Assembly (NCBI RefSeq): GCF_001540865.1
Contig: NW_017893380.1
Span: 1 to 64,000 of the forward strand
Reading direction: 5' to 3'
Length of the DNA stretch: 64,000 nucleotides
DNA from: Ananas comosus
Lineage: Eukaryota; Streptophyta; Magnoliopsida; Poales; Bromeliaceae
This document shows, piece after piece, positions 19,149-31,240 of the stretch; the stretch's first letter is position 1; the number at the start of each line of letters is the position of its first letter. The notes under the pieces were generated by a model that was not told the origin of the DNA, did not search any database, and was given only the letters and a program-made list of their open reading frames with translations. The position numbers and the translations under genes are program-made.

Positions 19149-22100
19149 CAGTGATTTAAAAAGCGTGCCTCGGGCGCGTGCCTAGGTGCCTAGGCGCTAG
19201 GTAAGGTCGCTTGCGCCTGGGCAGCCCCTAGGCGGGCGACCTTACCCAGGTGCGCACCTCGTGCGCCCAGGCCCACGCCTATACTGAGGCACAAGGCGCG
19301 CTCGAAGCAAAAAAAAAAAAAAGAAGGGGCTGATGGGTTTGGAGTCTTTGGACTTTGGAGTCAACATCCAACTAACCCATTAAGTGTTAAAAAAAAAAAA
19401 AAAAAAAAAAACATGAGAAGCCCTGAAGTTGATCGGACTCCCTGAGGTTTCCGCTCGTCGCTCAAGCAACCATCCGCCATTATCTCTCTCTCTCCTTCTC
19501 GCTAGCTCTCCGCGGCGCCTCCGCTCGACCAAGTATCTCTCTCTTTTTTGCTCTGCAGCCTCCGCGCGATGTGCTTCGCTTGACGGCTCGAGCAAGAATC
19601 TCTCTTTCCTTCTCGCTCTCTTTCTTTCTTGTTCATTGCACATCGCGCCAAGCTGCCAACTCACATCGAGACTCCACTCAGGTGTGATCTCTTCCCCTCT
19701 CACACTATTTTTTAATTTCTCTTCCTCTCTCACTCTACCTCACGTTTTTTTTTTTTTTTTTTTTGCTTGTAAACACTAAACAGAGAGCACTCTCTCTGTT
19801 TTTTTTTTTTAAACAGTAAATACACAACTCTCTCTCTCGCTGTTTTTTTTTTCTTTTTTGTGTGAACAATAAACACTCTTTGTTTTCTTTTTTCTGTAAA
19901 CAGTAAAGATTTTTTTTTTCGTAAACAGTAAAGACTTTGTTTTCTCTATTTTTTTTCCTTTTTTTTAACAGAAAACACACTATTTTTTTCTAACAGAAAA
20001 CACTCTCTTTGCTTAGTTTTTTTTTAAAAAAAAAACAGTAACTTCAATGATGATAAGTGAATAAGTGATTAAAAAATTTTAAGTAATATAGGACCATTTG
20101 TCACTATTTCAACTTGGAAAACGACTAGTAAAAATTGTATTTTTGCTGAATTAGAAATTTTGCTGAAACATTGCTTATTTTTTAGATTTTTTTTCCATAT
20201 TTGTTGAGTTCCAACTTGCTGTTGAATTTCTTGAATGGATTCGGAAGCATCCAAAAAAGACCTGCATGGAAGTTTGTACATTTAGTAGATCAAAAAATAA
20301 AAATGATCTTATATGTAATTTTTGTCAAAAAGTAACAAAAGGAGGAATTTACCGAGCAAAACAGCATATTGTTGGAGGCTTTCGAAATGCAAAAGCGTGC
20401 TCTAGATGTCCACCACATGTGAGGGAGGAAATCAAAGACTTTATGATTAAAAGAATATCGGAGAAGGAGCAAAATAATTTCATACCTGACTTTGAAGATG
20501 TAGATAACTTCAATGACGATGACAAGGAAAATGATGTTGAGGAATTGAACTTTGGAGGAAAAAGAACGCAACGCAAAAGTAGCGGCTGTAGCGTTGGTAG
20601 TAGTAAAAGTGCAAAAAAAAAAACCAAGACAAAAGGGACCATTGGATTTGTATTTCAATTCTAATGCAGAGAAGGTAGTTCAAGATAGAAAGGATGGAAA
20701 AATGAACCAAACTAATACCAACAAAGTTTGTAGGAAGGAGTTAAGACGAAAAGCTTCCAGAGATCTAGCAAAATGGTTTTATGATGCTGGAATACCTTTC
20801 AACGCTGCTACTTATGATAGCTTTACTGTGGCGATCGAATCCATTGGACGATTTGGCATGAAATCACCTTCTATGTATGAATTACGGGTTCCTTTTCTTC
20901 AAAAAGAGGTTCAAGAAATGAAGAATTTATTGAAAGGCTATATGGAGGAATGGGCAAAGACTGGATGTACTATAATGTGCGATGGATGGAAGGACGGGAG
21001 GGAAATGACTCTTATAAACTTTCTTGTAAATTCTCCGATGGGCACTGTGTTCATTGAATCTATTGATGCCTCCAATTACACGAAAACTAGAGAAGAGATG
21101 TTTAAGTTATTGGATAGTATGGTAGAGCGTATCGGGGAGGTCACCATTGCATTGATTTGATACTCGAGGACATTGGAAAAATGCCCGAGGTGCATAGAAC
21201 ATTGAAAAGGGTAACGACATTGAATAGTTATATTTATACCTGCACTGGCCTAGTCAACATGATGAAGCGTTTCACAGGCCAAAGAGAGTTGCTTAGGCCT
21301 GGCATTACAAGATTCGCAACAGCTTTTCTTACCCTTCAACGGCTACATAAGAAAAAGAGCAATTTGAGAAAAATGTTTACATCGGATGATTGGACCAAGA
21401 GCAAATGGGCAAAGGAACAAGCAGGCAAAAGTTGCAGCTAGCATTGTAATGATGCCTACATTTTGGACTAGTATTATTTTTATTCTTAAGATTTTCGGTC
21501 CTCTCGTGGGTGTACTTTGGCTAGTTGATGGTGAGAAAAGGCTAGCAATGGGTTACATTTATGAGGCAATGGATAGAGCGAAGGAAGCAATTGCAAAGTC
21601 CTTTAAAGAGAGAGAGGAGAAATACAGTGAAATATTCAGTATTATTGATAAAAGATAGGAATGCCAACTTCATCGCCCTTTACATGCTGCTGGCCATTTC
21701 TTGAATCCTAAATTCTTTTATTCAAATTCAGAAATCGTTAGAGATGAAGAGATTATGGCAGGTTTATATAAAGCTTTGCAAAAATTGATTCCAAGCGCTC
21801 AAGAACAAGTATGCGATCAACTAAGTGTGTATCGTGAAGCACATGAGCTTTTTGGAACTAATATGGCAATTCGACAAAGGAATACAAAGTCACCAGGTAT
21901 ACAAGTGTGTGGATAAGAAAAAAAATGCAGTCATTTGTATACATTTTTATTAATAGAATATTTGAATGAACAGGGGAGTGGTGGAAATTGTTTGGATCAT
22001 CAACACCAGACTTGCAAAAATTTGCAATTAGGGTTCTTAGCCTCACTTGTAGTGCTTCCGGTTGTGAGCGAAATTGGAGTGTTTTTGAACAAGTTGCAAG

Positions 22101-22684
22101 ATCAAATCATCTTATTTATTTAATACTTAAAACTTTATATTTTCTTTATTTCAATAAGGTTGTTTGTTTATTTTGCAGCTTCATAGCAAGAAAAGAAATA
22201 GGCTCACACAAAAATGCTTAAATGGTTTGGTGTATGATCTGACGAAGGAGAAGAGTATTCTTCATCAAGTGATGAACATGATGATTGATAAATGAAGACT
22301 AATTAATACTTTTAGTGTGGCCCATTTTGGCTCGATTGCTCCAAGCTTTGAGCCCTTGACCTTGAATACTTAGTTTCTATATGATGCCTTTTTGATGTTT
22401 TTTGGGTTGAAACTTGAAACTTAGGTTTTAACTCTTTATGCATGCTACATTGCTACTTGCCTACTTTTTGATGATCTTGTGCTTATAATTGGTATGTTTT
22501 TGACGTACTGTTAGTTTGTGCATTACTAGCTAGCTTCATACATGCCTTTATTTAGAGATGAATAGGTATGTTGTTCTCTACTTTAGTTCTTTTTGCGTGT
22601 GTTATTTTGTTTTTAGCATTATTATAATCATATATCTGTTGTTTAGTTCCTTTTTTTTTCATCTTTTTTTTTTTTTTTTTTTTT
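19149..22684 (+). mobile_element. Decayed hAT transposon, 3' end lost at gap
   Basis: The likely left end is CAGTGATTTAAAAAGCG at 19149. It is followed by a GC-rich block (19165-19310) of interlocking inverted repeats around GCCTAGGCGC, including TAAGGTCGC paired with GCGACCTTA, as is common at hAT ends. A CT-rich leader and T-rich region (19440-20030) precede the transposase. The right terminal repeat is not visible because the sequence runs into a T run and an N gap at 22685. Confidence 0.6.
20235..22295 (+). pseudogene. hAT transposase (BED finger, DUF659, hAT C-terminal dimerisation)
   Basis: Domains appear in order across several frames. A BED-type zinc finger (LICNFCQKVTKGGIYRAKQH) lies near 20305-20370. 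A DUF659 domain at about 20750-21150 includes FYDAGIPFNAATYDSF and TIMCDGWKDGR. The central block (20660-21660) includes LRPGITRFATAFLTLQRL. The C-terminal dimerisation motif lies near 21975-22095 (GEWWKLFGSSTPDLQKFAIR, then GCERNWSVFEQ). The frame breaks at about 20255-20290, 20625, 21145, 21410 and 21655, and an intron-like stretch interrupts the C-terminus at about 21895-21970. The acidic catalytic region between DUF659 and the central block looks partly deleted near 21145. It is not expected to be active. Confidence 0.75.
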
Positions 22685-22701
22685 NNNNNNNNNNNNNNNN
22701 N
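22685..22701. other. Assembly gap of 17 N
   Basis: The gap joins the hAT tail to the interior of a family A LTR. It removes the hAT right end, about 1.8 kb of the family A 3' LTR, the target duplication of element A and the 5' part of element E. Confidence 0.99.
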
Positions 22702-23467
22702 TAGAGGATTTCCTCACTTGTAGAGAGATCAAAACCCAAAAAATCTATGGTCTAAACCCAAACCCTAAACTCATTTTTGTATAAGGACTCACCTTTGCCC
22801 AAGCTCCACCAAAGCCTACTTGTTGGAGAGCTTCTAGGACCACCAAAGCCACCAAAGTCCACTTCTCCAAGCTCTTCTCCACCTTCTCCAAGCTCTAGGG
22901 CTTGCTTTCTAGAGAGAGAAAGAGAGGAAAATGAGAAAGGGGGATGTGTGTGGCTGTGGGAGGGAGAGAGAGAGGTGTTGGGGAGTTAACATGTTGCTAC
23001 AATTGCAACTAGGCCCCCCACAAAGTCTTATTTGCATCAGACTTCGAAATGCTGTCTGGGGCCTCTTGTACCGGTACAAGGGTTCTTGTACCGGTACAAG
23101 GCCAGGCAGTAAGCCAAACCCGAGAGCTGCCTCTCGGGTGCGCAGGGTTTGTACCGGTACAAGGAGTCTTGTACCGGTACAAGGTCTGGACTGCACCAAA
23201 CCGAGAGCTACTAAGCTCTGGTCGCTGCTTGTACCGGTACAACCATCACCCTTGTACCGGTACAAGACGTCCAGAATGCAGTTTTGACTTCGATTCAGCT
23301 CTACTTCGCGCCGGTTGACGCCAAAACCATTTTAACACTTCTCTAACTCATTTTTCGCCCCTTTCAAACTTGTCGGGCAGCAAGAGGAACTTGTCCATCG
23401 CTTTCCTTCGACACTTTAACCAATTTGGTTAAAGTTCGAATATCGTTTTCGGGTTTAGATACGTTAC
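22702..23467 (-). repeat. 3' LTR of element A, truncated
   Basis: This is the first 766 bp of the LTR in minus orientation (starts TGTAACGTATC at 23467), cut by the N gap. It matches 33010-33769 closely, apart from scattered one-base deletions in the latter. Confidence 0.85.
23068..23263. repeat. GTACCGGTAC palindrome array, 3' LTR A
   Basis: Six perfect copies start at 23068, 23088, 23151, 23171, 23231 and 23254. Most are extended to CTTGTACCGGTACAAG. The array lies 204-399 bp from the LTR start at 23467. Confidence 0.95.
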
Positions 23468-23480
23468 ATTCTCCAACCCT
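23468..23480 (-). promoter_or_regulatory. Polypurine tract of element A
   Basis: On the minus strand AAGGGTTGGAGAA immediately precedes the 3' LTR start TGTAACG. This is the expected plus-strand primer position for reverse transcription. Confidence 0.7.
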
Positions 23481-23538
23481 TATATTTAGTTTCGTCTACA
23501 AAACTAGCTTAATTTAACTTGAATCTCATATCTCAGTT

Positions 23539-26142
23539 TGTCACGCCCCAGACGGCATCACCCGAAAACGGTACCAATTTGGTCCGGTTCGAGGGCGGCG
23601 GGCGCGACCGCCGAACGGACGGAGTTTCCCCTGTCCGCCCAAGACTAAGCAACAGATTGTGTACAACAAGTCCCCAGGAAAACAACTTGCATTCATACAC
23701 AATCAACAACGAAACGAGAGCACAAACAGGGTTATAACCCACTAGAGCAAGCGATACAAGTAAAACCATACAAGTATACAAAAGAGAGAAACTTAGCTAA
23801 TTGAGACATAATTGAAATATTAAACTTCTTTCGATATCATTTAAAGCTTTAAGCATTTAATACAACTTGCAATCTTTTTTCAAAATGTAAATACATCACA
23901 ACCTCTTCAAAACCTCACCCTATACATCATCTACTCTCAAAATGTAAGCAAAAGTACAGGGTAGAGAACTAATGCAAGTGGGAAGGGTAAAGCTATCAAC
24001 CAAACCGCTAGGGCGCTAAGCCCTTGCCACGATCCTCCCGCTCAGTCGGGGCGCTCGAGCTAGTACCTGCAACGAGGGTGTGAGAACTACGAATAGTTCC
24101 CAGTGGTTTCGGCCGCCGACTCCGCCGATCTACCCACTAGGTCTTAAGCAGGCATAGAGAGAGATATACATATATATATATGTGCAATATATATAAAACT
24201 AAATTGAACTGAAAGCAGGTATGGAAAACAGGTATATCAAGCTATGTCTCAATCTGATATCATGGATGCATGAACAATAAATAAAGCTGGGTAAGTAAGC
24301 AACTATAAACATCTACAACAGCTATCATAGTAAGCTATAAAACATGTTACTAGGAAAGCAAATAAGCTGATATGAACAATGAGTAGCTACTATGAACATC
24401 AATCGTGGGTAAGACTCAATGGGTAACCCAATCTCCAAGTGAACACAAGATTCACAAGCAAGGCTCACATATCAACCTCCGAGGGATGCCTAACTGGAGT
24501 ATCCCCGAGTACGCCTGCGGATAACAAGCGGCTATCTGAGCAGCAAGCAGGCTGCCTCTCTAGTGACCAAACTCCGGAGCGCACAACTTGAGGAGAGCGA
24601 CCCCACCAAGCGCAGACAGGCAATGTGAGCATGATCAACTCACGAGCAACAACAACCCTTTGAGGGTAATATCAGCATAGATCAATAAGTTCTTGTACCC
24701 AATCCCATAGTGTCTCAACTACACTAATAAGATCATCTCAAGTAAACATCAAACATATGCCACTCAGTATAGTTTTCTAACTAGGTGCCACTCGTCATTT
24801 AGACACATCAACGATGTTACATCATACTAATTCTTTAGCAACATAAGCATTAACCATCTCATATAGGGTCTAAGTTTTCATCAAATAATCATCATGCATA
24901 CTAGATCATGAACCAACCAAGCAAGATATATTGAGCAACTAGCATGCAAGTATAAGCAACAATGATCATTTTCTAACCCTATATGTATATGCACAATATG
25001 CGAATAGATCAAAATTAGACTTAGACATAGAAGGTGGCCCGATGACTTCGGGATGGCACTCCCCCACCTTAGGTGATGCCGAAAACACTCCGAGACGCGT
25101 TCTCGTGCTAGTCTTGTCGCCGCTTAATTTTCGTTGGGTTAGCTTTAACCCTATAGCACTTCAAATGGCGATATCTTCACGCCCACTCGTCGGATCGACG
25201 AACCGTCTTCGCCTACGCGTTTATAAGCATAAGAATTAGGTTTCTAACCCCTCAAAAGAGATCAAACCCTCATATCTTCAAAAATCCCAAAATCAAGCCC
25301 TAGGTTTAGCACCCATAGGAAGCAATGGTTTCTAGCTTCATTGTGAGCTAAATCCATCATCTCTAAACCCAAAAGGTTCCATTTGAACCATTAAAACCAA
25401 CCAAAAACCCTTAAGCCCTAGAAATCACACATTAGGGTTGAGACTTACCTCTAGGGTTTGCTCCAAAGCAAGCTCTAGCTTGAAAACGTGGAGGAGGAGG
25501 GCTTCTTCTCCTTCTCCTTGATCTTCTCCTTCCTTTTCTTCCTCCCCTTCTTTTTCCTTTTCTCCTTCTTCTTCTCTATTTCGGTTAGAGAGAGAGAGGC
25601 TAGAGAGAGAGAGAGAGGCTGTGAGAGTGAGAGGGAAAGGGGCTGAGAGAGAGGGTTAACAACTCTCTATTGTAACAATATCCAAAAGAGCCCCTCTATT
25701 TTCTGTTTTTGCAACTTAACCCGCTGTTCGTGCGCCCTTGTACCGGTACACGGGACCTTGTACCGGTACAAGGTCTGGGTGACAGCAAAAATAGAGCGCA
25801 AACCCGAGAGCTCGGGCCTCGGTTTCGCAAAGCTTGTACCGGTACAAGCCCCTTGTACCGGTACAACGCCTGAAGCCGAGAGTTACGCAGCCTGCTGCGA
25901 CGGCTGTACCGGTACAGCCATCACCCTTGTACCGGTACAGCAGCTCCAGAATGCTGTTTTAACCTTGTTTCGGTTCCACTTCGCGCCGATCGATGTCAAA
26001 ACCATTCCAACACCTTTGGAACTCATTTTTGTTCTTCCAAACTTGTTGGAATAGCGAATGGAACTTGTCCAAATCGTTTAATCGCCCACTTTGGCCCATT
26101 TGGCCAAAGTTAGCCAACGTCGTCGAATTTCGATATCTTACA
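23539..26142 (-). mobile_element. Solo LTR, Ty3 family B, inserted in element A
   Basis: A 2,604-bp LTR on the minus strand, starting TGTAAGATATCG at 26142 and ending GGGGCGTGACA at 23539, is flanked by perfect 5-bp target duplications CAGTT (23534-23538 and 26143-26147). It is related to family A: same GGCGGACAGGGGAAACTC...GTCCGTTCGGCGG end block and similar length. It is too different to be its partner LTR. Removing it with one CAGTT restores a continuous pol end and 3' tail of element A. Confidence 0.9.
25740..25938. repeat. GTACCGGTAC palindrome array, solo LTR B
   Basis: Six perfect copies start at 25740, 25760, 25836, 25855, 25906 and 25929. The flanking arms vary (CTTG/CAAG, CTG/CAG). 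The array lies 204-402 bp from the LTR start at 26142, the same offset as in family A. Confidence 0.95.
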
Positions 26143-29100
26143 CAGTTCAACTCATCGAAGAGATGAGGGTAATGTTCCCTCATTGCGCTCTCGAGCTCCC
26201 AAGTAGCTTCCCGGTCGTCGTGATTACACCAACGAATTTTAACATACGGAATCTCGCGATTTCGTAGTTTTCTTACTTCTCGGTCGATGATGTATGCCGG
26301 GAACTCCTCATAGGTCATGTCCTCTTGAATCTCGGACGGTTCAAACGAGAGAACATGATCGGGGTCATGAACATACTTGCGGAGATTCGATACATAGAAC
26401 ACGTCGTGTACTCCCGCAAGCCTCGGTGGTAATGCTATCTTGTACGCCACCGTGCCGACCCGCTCTAGTATCTCGAACGGTCCAAGATACCGGGGACTTA
26501 GCTTCCCACGGATTCCAAACCGTTTGATCCCTCGCATCGGCGAAATCTTTAGGAACACGTGGTTCCCAACGGCAAACTCTATATCTTTCCTTCGTTTGTT
26601 GGCATAACTCTTTTGCCTAGATTGCGCCGTAGCAAGTCGTTGGCGTGCAAGACGAACCTTCTCCTCCGCCTCCCGCACTACATCGGGGCCAAGTGCCGCC
26701 CTTTCGCCCACATCGCTCCAATGAATTGGGGAGCGACATTTCTTTCCATAAAGGGCCTCGAATGGCGGCATCGCGATACTTTCTTGATAACTGTTATTGT
26801 ACGCGAACTCCGCCAGCGGAAGATGATAATGCCAATTGCCCTTATAATCCAGCACACACGCTCGAAGCATATCCTCGAGTATTTGTATTGTCCTCTCCGA
26901 TTGACCATCACTTTGAGGATGAAATGCCGTTGCTAAAGTCGAGCCGCGTGCCCAAAGCCTCCTGTAGGCTCCTCCAAAAGTGAGAGGTGAAACTCGGGTC
27001 CCGATCCGACACGATAGACACCGGAACCCCATGAAGTCTCACGATCTCGTCGATATACACTTGAGCCAATTTGTCCCCCGACCAAGTAATGTGGATTGGC
27101 AGGAAATGCGCCGACTTCGTCAACCGGTCTACTATTACCCAAATGGCATCATGTCCATCTTGAGATCGGGGCAACCCGGTCATGAAGTCCATCGCGATAT
27201 TCTCCTATTTCCAAACCGGTATAGGGAGACTTTGTAACTTCCCCGCCGGGAACCTCCGCTCAGCCTTGACTTGTTGGCAAGTAAGGCACTGCGCAACACA
27301 CTCCCCAATGTCCTTTTTCATGCCCGGCCACCAATAGTGTAACTTCAAATCTTGATACATTTTGGTGCCGCCCGGGTGTATACTATAAGGGGGTTGGTGC
27401 GCCTCTTGCATGATCGCCCTGCGGATGTCCTTATTCTTAGGCACACACCAACGGTTTCTAAACCGGAGTGCGCCGTCGGTCCCAATGCCAAAATCATCGG
27501 CACTACCGCTCTCAACTTCCCCACGCACCTTTTGTAGATATTCATCTGAAGCTTGCAACTCTTTAATCTTCTCCAATAGCGTCGGTTGAACAACCAACGC
27601 AGCAAGTGTCGCCGGTACTCCCGGTGCTACCACCTCCAATCCAAGCCGTTGCATCTCCTTTTGTAGTAATGGTTGGGGTGTAATTGCCGAAGCCAAATTT
27701 TCCCCCGATTTTCTACTAAGTGCATCGGCTACGACATTCGCCTTCCCGGGGTGGTATAGAATAGTAACATCATAGTCTTTCAACAATTCTAACCACCGCC
27801 GCTGTCACATATTCAACTCCTTTTGGGTGAACAGATACTTAAGGCTTTTGTGATCCATATAGATCTCACAATGTTCCCCATATAGGTAATGCCTCCATAG
27901 TTTTAGCGCGAAAATAACCGCCGCTAGCTCAAGATCGTGAATCGGGTAGTTCTTCTCATAAGTCTTCAGTTGGCGTGAAGCATAAGCTATAACCCGCCCG
28001 TTTTGCATCAAGACACACCCGAGTCCCACGTAGGAAGCATCACCATATACCACAAAGGTCTCCCCCGGCGTCGGTAGAGCAAGCACCGGGGTCGTGGTCA
28101 ACCTTTTCTTTAACTCCTCAAAGCTTCGCTCGCATTCGGGGCTCCAAACATACTTCACCCCTTTGTGTGTAAGGCGCGTTAGTGGAGTAGTTATTTTAGC
28201 GAACCCCTCCACGAACCGCCGATAGTAGCCCGCAAGTCCAAGAAAACTACGGACCTCCGATACGCTCGTCGGGCGAGGCCAATCTTTAATTGCCTCCACT
28301 TTCTTCGGATCTACCGAAATACCATCTCCGGAAATAACGTGGCCCAAGAAAGTGACCTCCGATAGCCAAAAGTCACATTTCTTTAGCTTGACATACAACT
28401 TTTCTTTTCGGAGTATTTCCAACACTGTCCTCAAGTGCTCCTCGTGTTCTTCCTCGGTCCGAGAATATACCAATACATCGTCAATGAATACCACGACGCA
28501 CCGGTCCAATAGCTGACGGAAGACTCTCTATTCATTAAGTCCATGAACGCCGCCGGGGCGTTAGTAAGCCCAAACGGCATCACCGTGAACTCGTAATGGC
28601 CATACCGCGTACGGTACGCCGTCTTGTGCACATCTTCGGGCCGTATCTTCAACTGATGATACCCCGATTGAAGATCAATCTTTGAATATACCCTTGACCC
28701 CTGCAACTGGTCGAATAAGTCATCAATCCTCGGCAACGGGTACTTATTCTTCACTGTGACCTTGTTCAACTCGCGGTAATCCACGCAGAGTCGAAGTGTG
28801 CCGTCCTTCTTCTTAACGAATAGCACCGGAGCTCCCCAAGGTGACACACTAGGCCGTACAAAGCCTTTGTCGAGCAAGTCTTGCAATTGCGCCTTAAGCT
28901 CCTTTAGCTCCGCCGGTGCCATTCTATATGGGTCCTTCGAGATCGGCGCCGCCCCCGGGACCAAGTCAATAACGAACTCGATCTCCCTGTCCGGTGGCAA
29001 TCCCGGTAACTCCGCCGGAAATACATCCAGAAATTCGCACACCACCCGAATGCCTCCCAAATCCGGGTGCTCTTTTTGGGTTTCCACCATTGTCGCCAAG

Positions 29101-29654
29101 TAGGCCACACAACCACCTTTTATCATTTTCCTCGCCCGTGCCGCCGACACGGTCGCCGCGAAAAGCGAGCTTTTAGCTGCCTGATACACTAGCTCCTCTC
29201 GATTAGGCTCGCGAAACGTGATCACCTTACTTTCGCAATCTATCACGGCATAATACTTGGAGAGCCAGTTGGTCCCCAAGATCACGTCGAAACCCCACAT
29301 TCGGTTTAGCACCAACAGATCAATCGGCATGACCCAGTCACCTATCTGCACTGGGCACGCTACACATTCCTCGTGAACGTGAAAGGTATGCTTGACCGAA
29401 TTTACCGTCCAATAGTCATAATGGTGCACGATCTTGATGCCATGAGCCCTAGCGAATGATGCATCTATGAATGAATGCGATGCACCTGTGTCGAATAAAG
29501 CTCTAGCTCTGGTGCCTCTTATTGAAATAATACCTGCCACAATGTCGTCGGGAACAGGAATCGGCTCCTCCTGCACCTGAGTGGAAAAAACCCGCCCACT
29601 CGGTGCCTTCGATGCCTTCGGCTGACGCGATGAGGATGAGCGCCCAGCCGACAT
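26143..29654 (-). pseudogene. Element A pol: protease, RT, RNase H, integrase, chromodomain
   Basis: Protease motif [12 protein letters not shown] lies near 29490-29455. RT runs from about 29050 through [20 protein letters not shown] to the catalytic FIDD near 28480. RNase H follows ([12 protein letters not shown], then TQKELN near 27810). Then come the integrase HHCC finger ([19 protein letters not shown] near 27400-27270), the DDE core ([33 protein letters not shown]) and a C-terminal chromodomain-like segment (EVRKLRNREIPYVKIRWCNH) ending HYPHLFDELN. Frame breaks occur near 28515, 27805, 27205 and 26990. The natural stop codon was split by the family B solo LTR, so the last frame now runs about 60 codons into that LTR, to 25959. 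Confidence 0.85.
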
Positions 29655-30901
29655 CGCCGGTGGTGATCCCGCCTGCTGTCTCGGGGTATAAGGAACTTAT
29701 GCCGAGGTCGGTGCAGATGAACCCCAGCTCGGGCACTCCCGAGACATGTGGCCCGGTTGGCCACACTTGAAGCACTTTCCCTCGCGCTGCGGCCACACCG
29801 GCGGTTGATGGTTACCGCCGCAAATAACGGAATGGGAGGGTCTCCAACTCCTCGACTGCTGTCGGGGATACCGGGGGGGTTTCTTTGCACTCGGCCAGCC
29901 CCCGGTGCCACCCGCCGCCCGCTTCTTGCTCTTATCCTTTGCCTCAGCTGCGGCTTCGCGTTCCTCACGCTCGTGGGCATAGCCTTGCTCCGCCCACAGT
30001 GCTCGATCAAAGGCCTCGGCGAAGGTCGGGAGCTTGAGGATTTGCACAGCCCGATGAATCCCTGGCCGAAGCCCACGCACAACCAATCAGCCCGGTCCCG
30101 ATCATCACGGACTATATCCGGGACACAGTCGATAATGTGGGAGAACTCCCGCTCGTACTCCCCCACCGATCGGTCGCCCTGCTTCAACTTGCGGAATTTT
30201 TCTTACAACTTCCGCTTCTCCGTGTTGGGAAAGTAGTTGGCGAATAACGCCCTCTTAAACTCCTCCCAGAGCATAGGCGGGAGGTCAGAAGGTCGATCCC
30301 GCCTCACCCGCTTCTACCACACCTTGGCCGCCTTCTCGAGACAGTGTGTGGCGAGAGGTACTTTGTCTTTCTTCAAGGAATAGATGTCCTCGAAGAGCAT
30401 CTCCATTGAGTCGACCCACACCTCGACTACCGCCGGATCCATCTTCTCCCCGTCGAAGATAGGTGGGTTGAACTTCTTGAACAAAACGAGAGCCTCTAAC
30501 GCACGCTCCCGCTCCGCCTCTACCGCCGCACTATCGGGATTTGAGGTTCCCGATCCGGCCGGTATCGCCGTCACTGGTACGGCTGCGACCGGCGTCGCCG
30601 CCGCTGCTACTCCCTCGGCCACCGTCGGCACCACAACGGGGGGCGCAGGGGGTTCGACCCCCGCCTGAGTCGCCGTCGTCTGCTGCCGCTCCAACGCCTC
30701 TTGGAGCCTTTGAATTTGCTCCCCTTGGCGCTGGACCGACTCCGCCTGTTGCCGCACCACGCCAATGAGCGTGGCCAACTGCTCCCGAAACTCCCCGTCG
30801 CCTCCCGCTTCGGGCTGCACGGGAGCCGCACTCGGCTCCTCGGCCATCGACCTCGTCCGCGGTCGTCCACGAGGCAACTTAGGTCGCCCACGAGGCGGCA
30901 T
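29655..30901 (-). pseudogene. Element A gag
   Basis: It starts at an ATG at 30901 with a basic N-terminus (MPPRGRPKLPRGRPR), followed by a Gln/Glu-rich coiled-coil-like stretch and the retrotransposon gag core (PPIFDGEKMDPAVVEVWVDS). A stop after AAKVW near 30315 and further shifts near 30190 and 30085 break the frame. The nucleocapsid CCHC knuckle CFKCGQPGHMSREC lies near 29775-29730. Gag forms the particle that packages element RNA. Confidence 0.8.
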
Positions 30902-31221
30902 CGCTTCCTGAAATGAAGCAATTCACGTTAGTTGCTTAGACAGTATACTCGATTGTACCCAAACCGGCGAAAGCATACAAGTGCATTTATTCTCCTCCCT
31001 ATGCATCATGTCGTCGGCCGCCGATCACAACATAAAGGTAAGAAAACAAATAACAACTTTAAGTTAGTCTCTAACCACCTTAGAGACTTATAAGCATTAA
31101 CCCAATCATAAGCTTTCGCTATACTTTGTTCAACGTCACTCACGTTTCCTAGATCCTTAAGGTCTTTCCATTCCTAAGGGTCTCTAGGTCCATCCTATGC
31201 TTTCACCTTTGGCTCTTTTAC

Positions 31222-31233
31222 GCTCTGATACCA
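31222..31233 (-). promoter_or_regulatory. Primer-binding site of element A (initiator Met tRNA)
   Basis: On the minus strand TGGTATCAGAGC lies seven bases inside the 5' LTR end. It is the complement of the plant initiator tRNA-Met 3' end and primes minus-strand synthesis. Confidence 0.9.
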
Positions 31234-31240
31234 TCTTATC

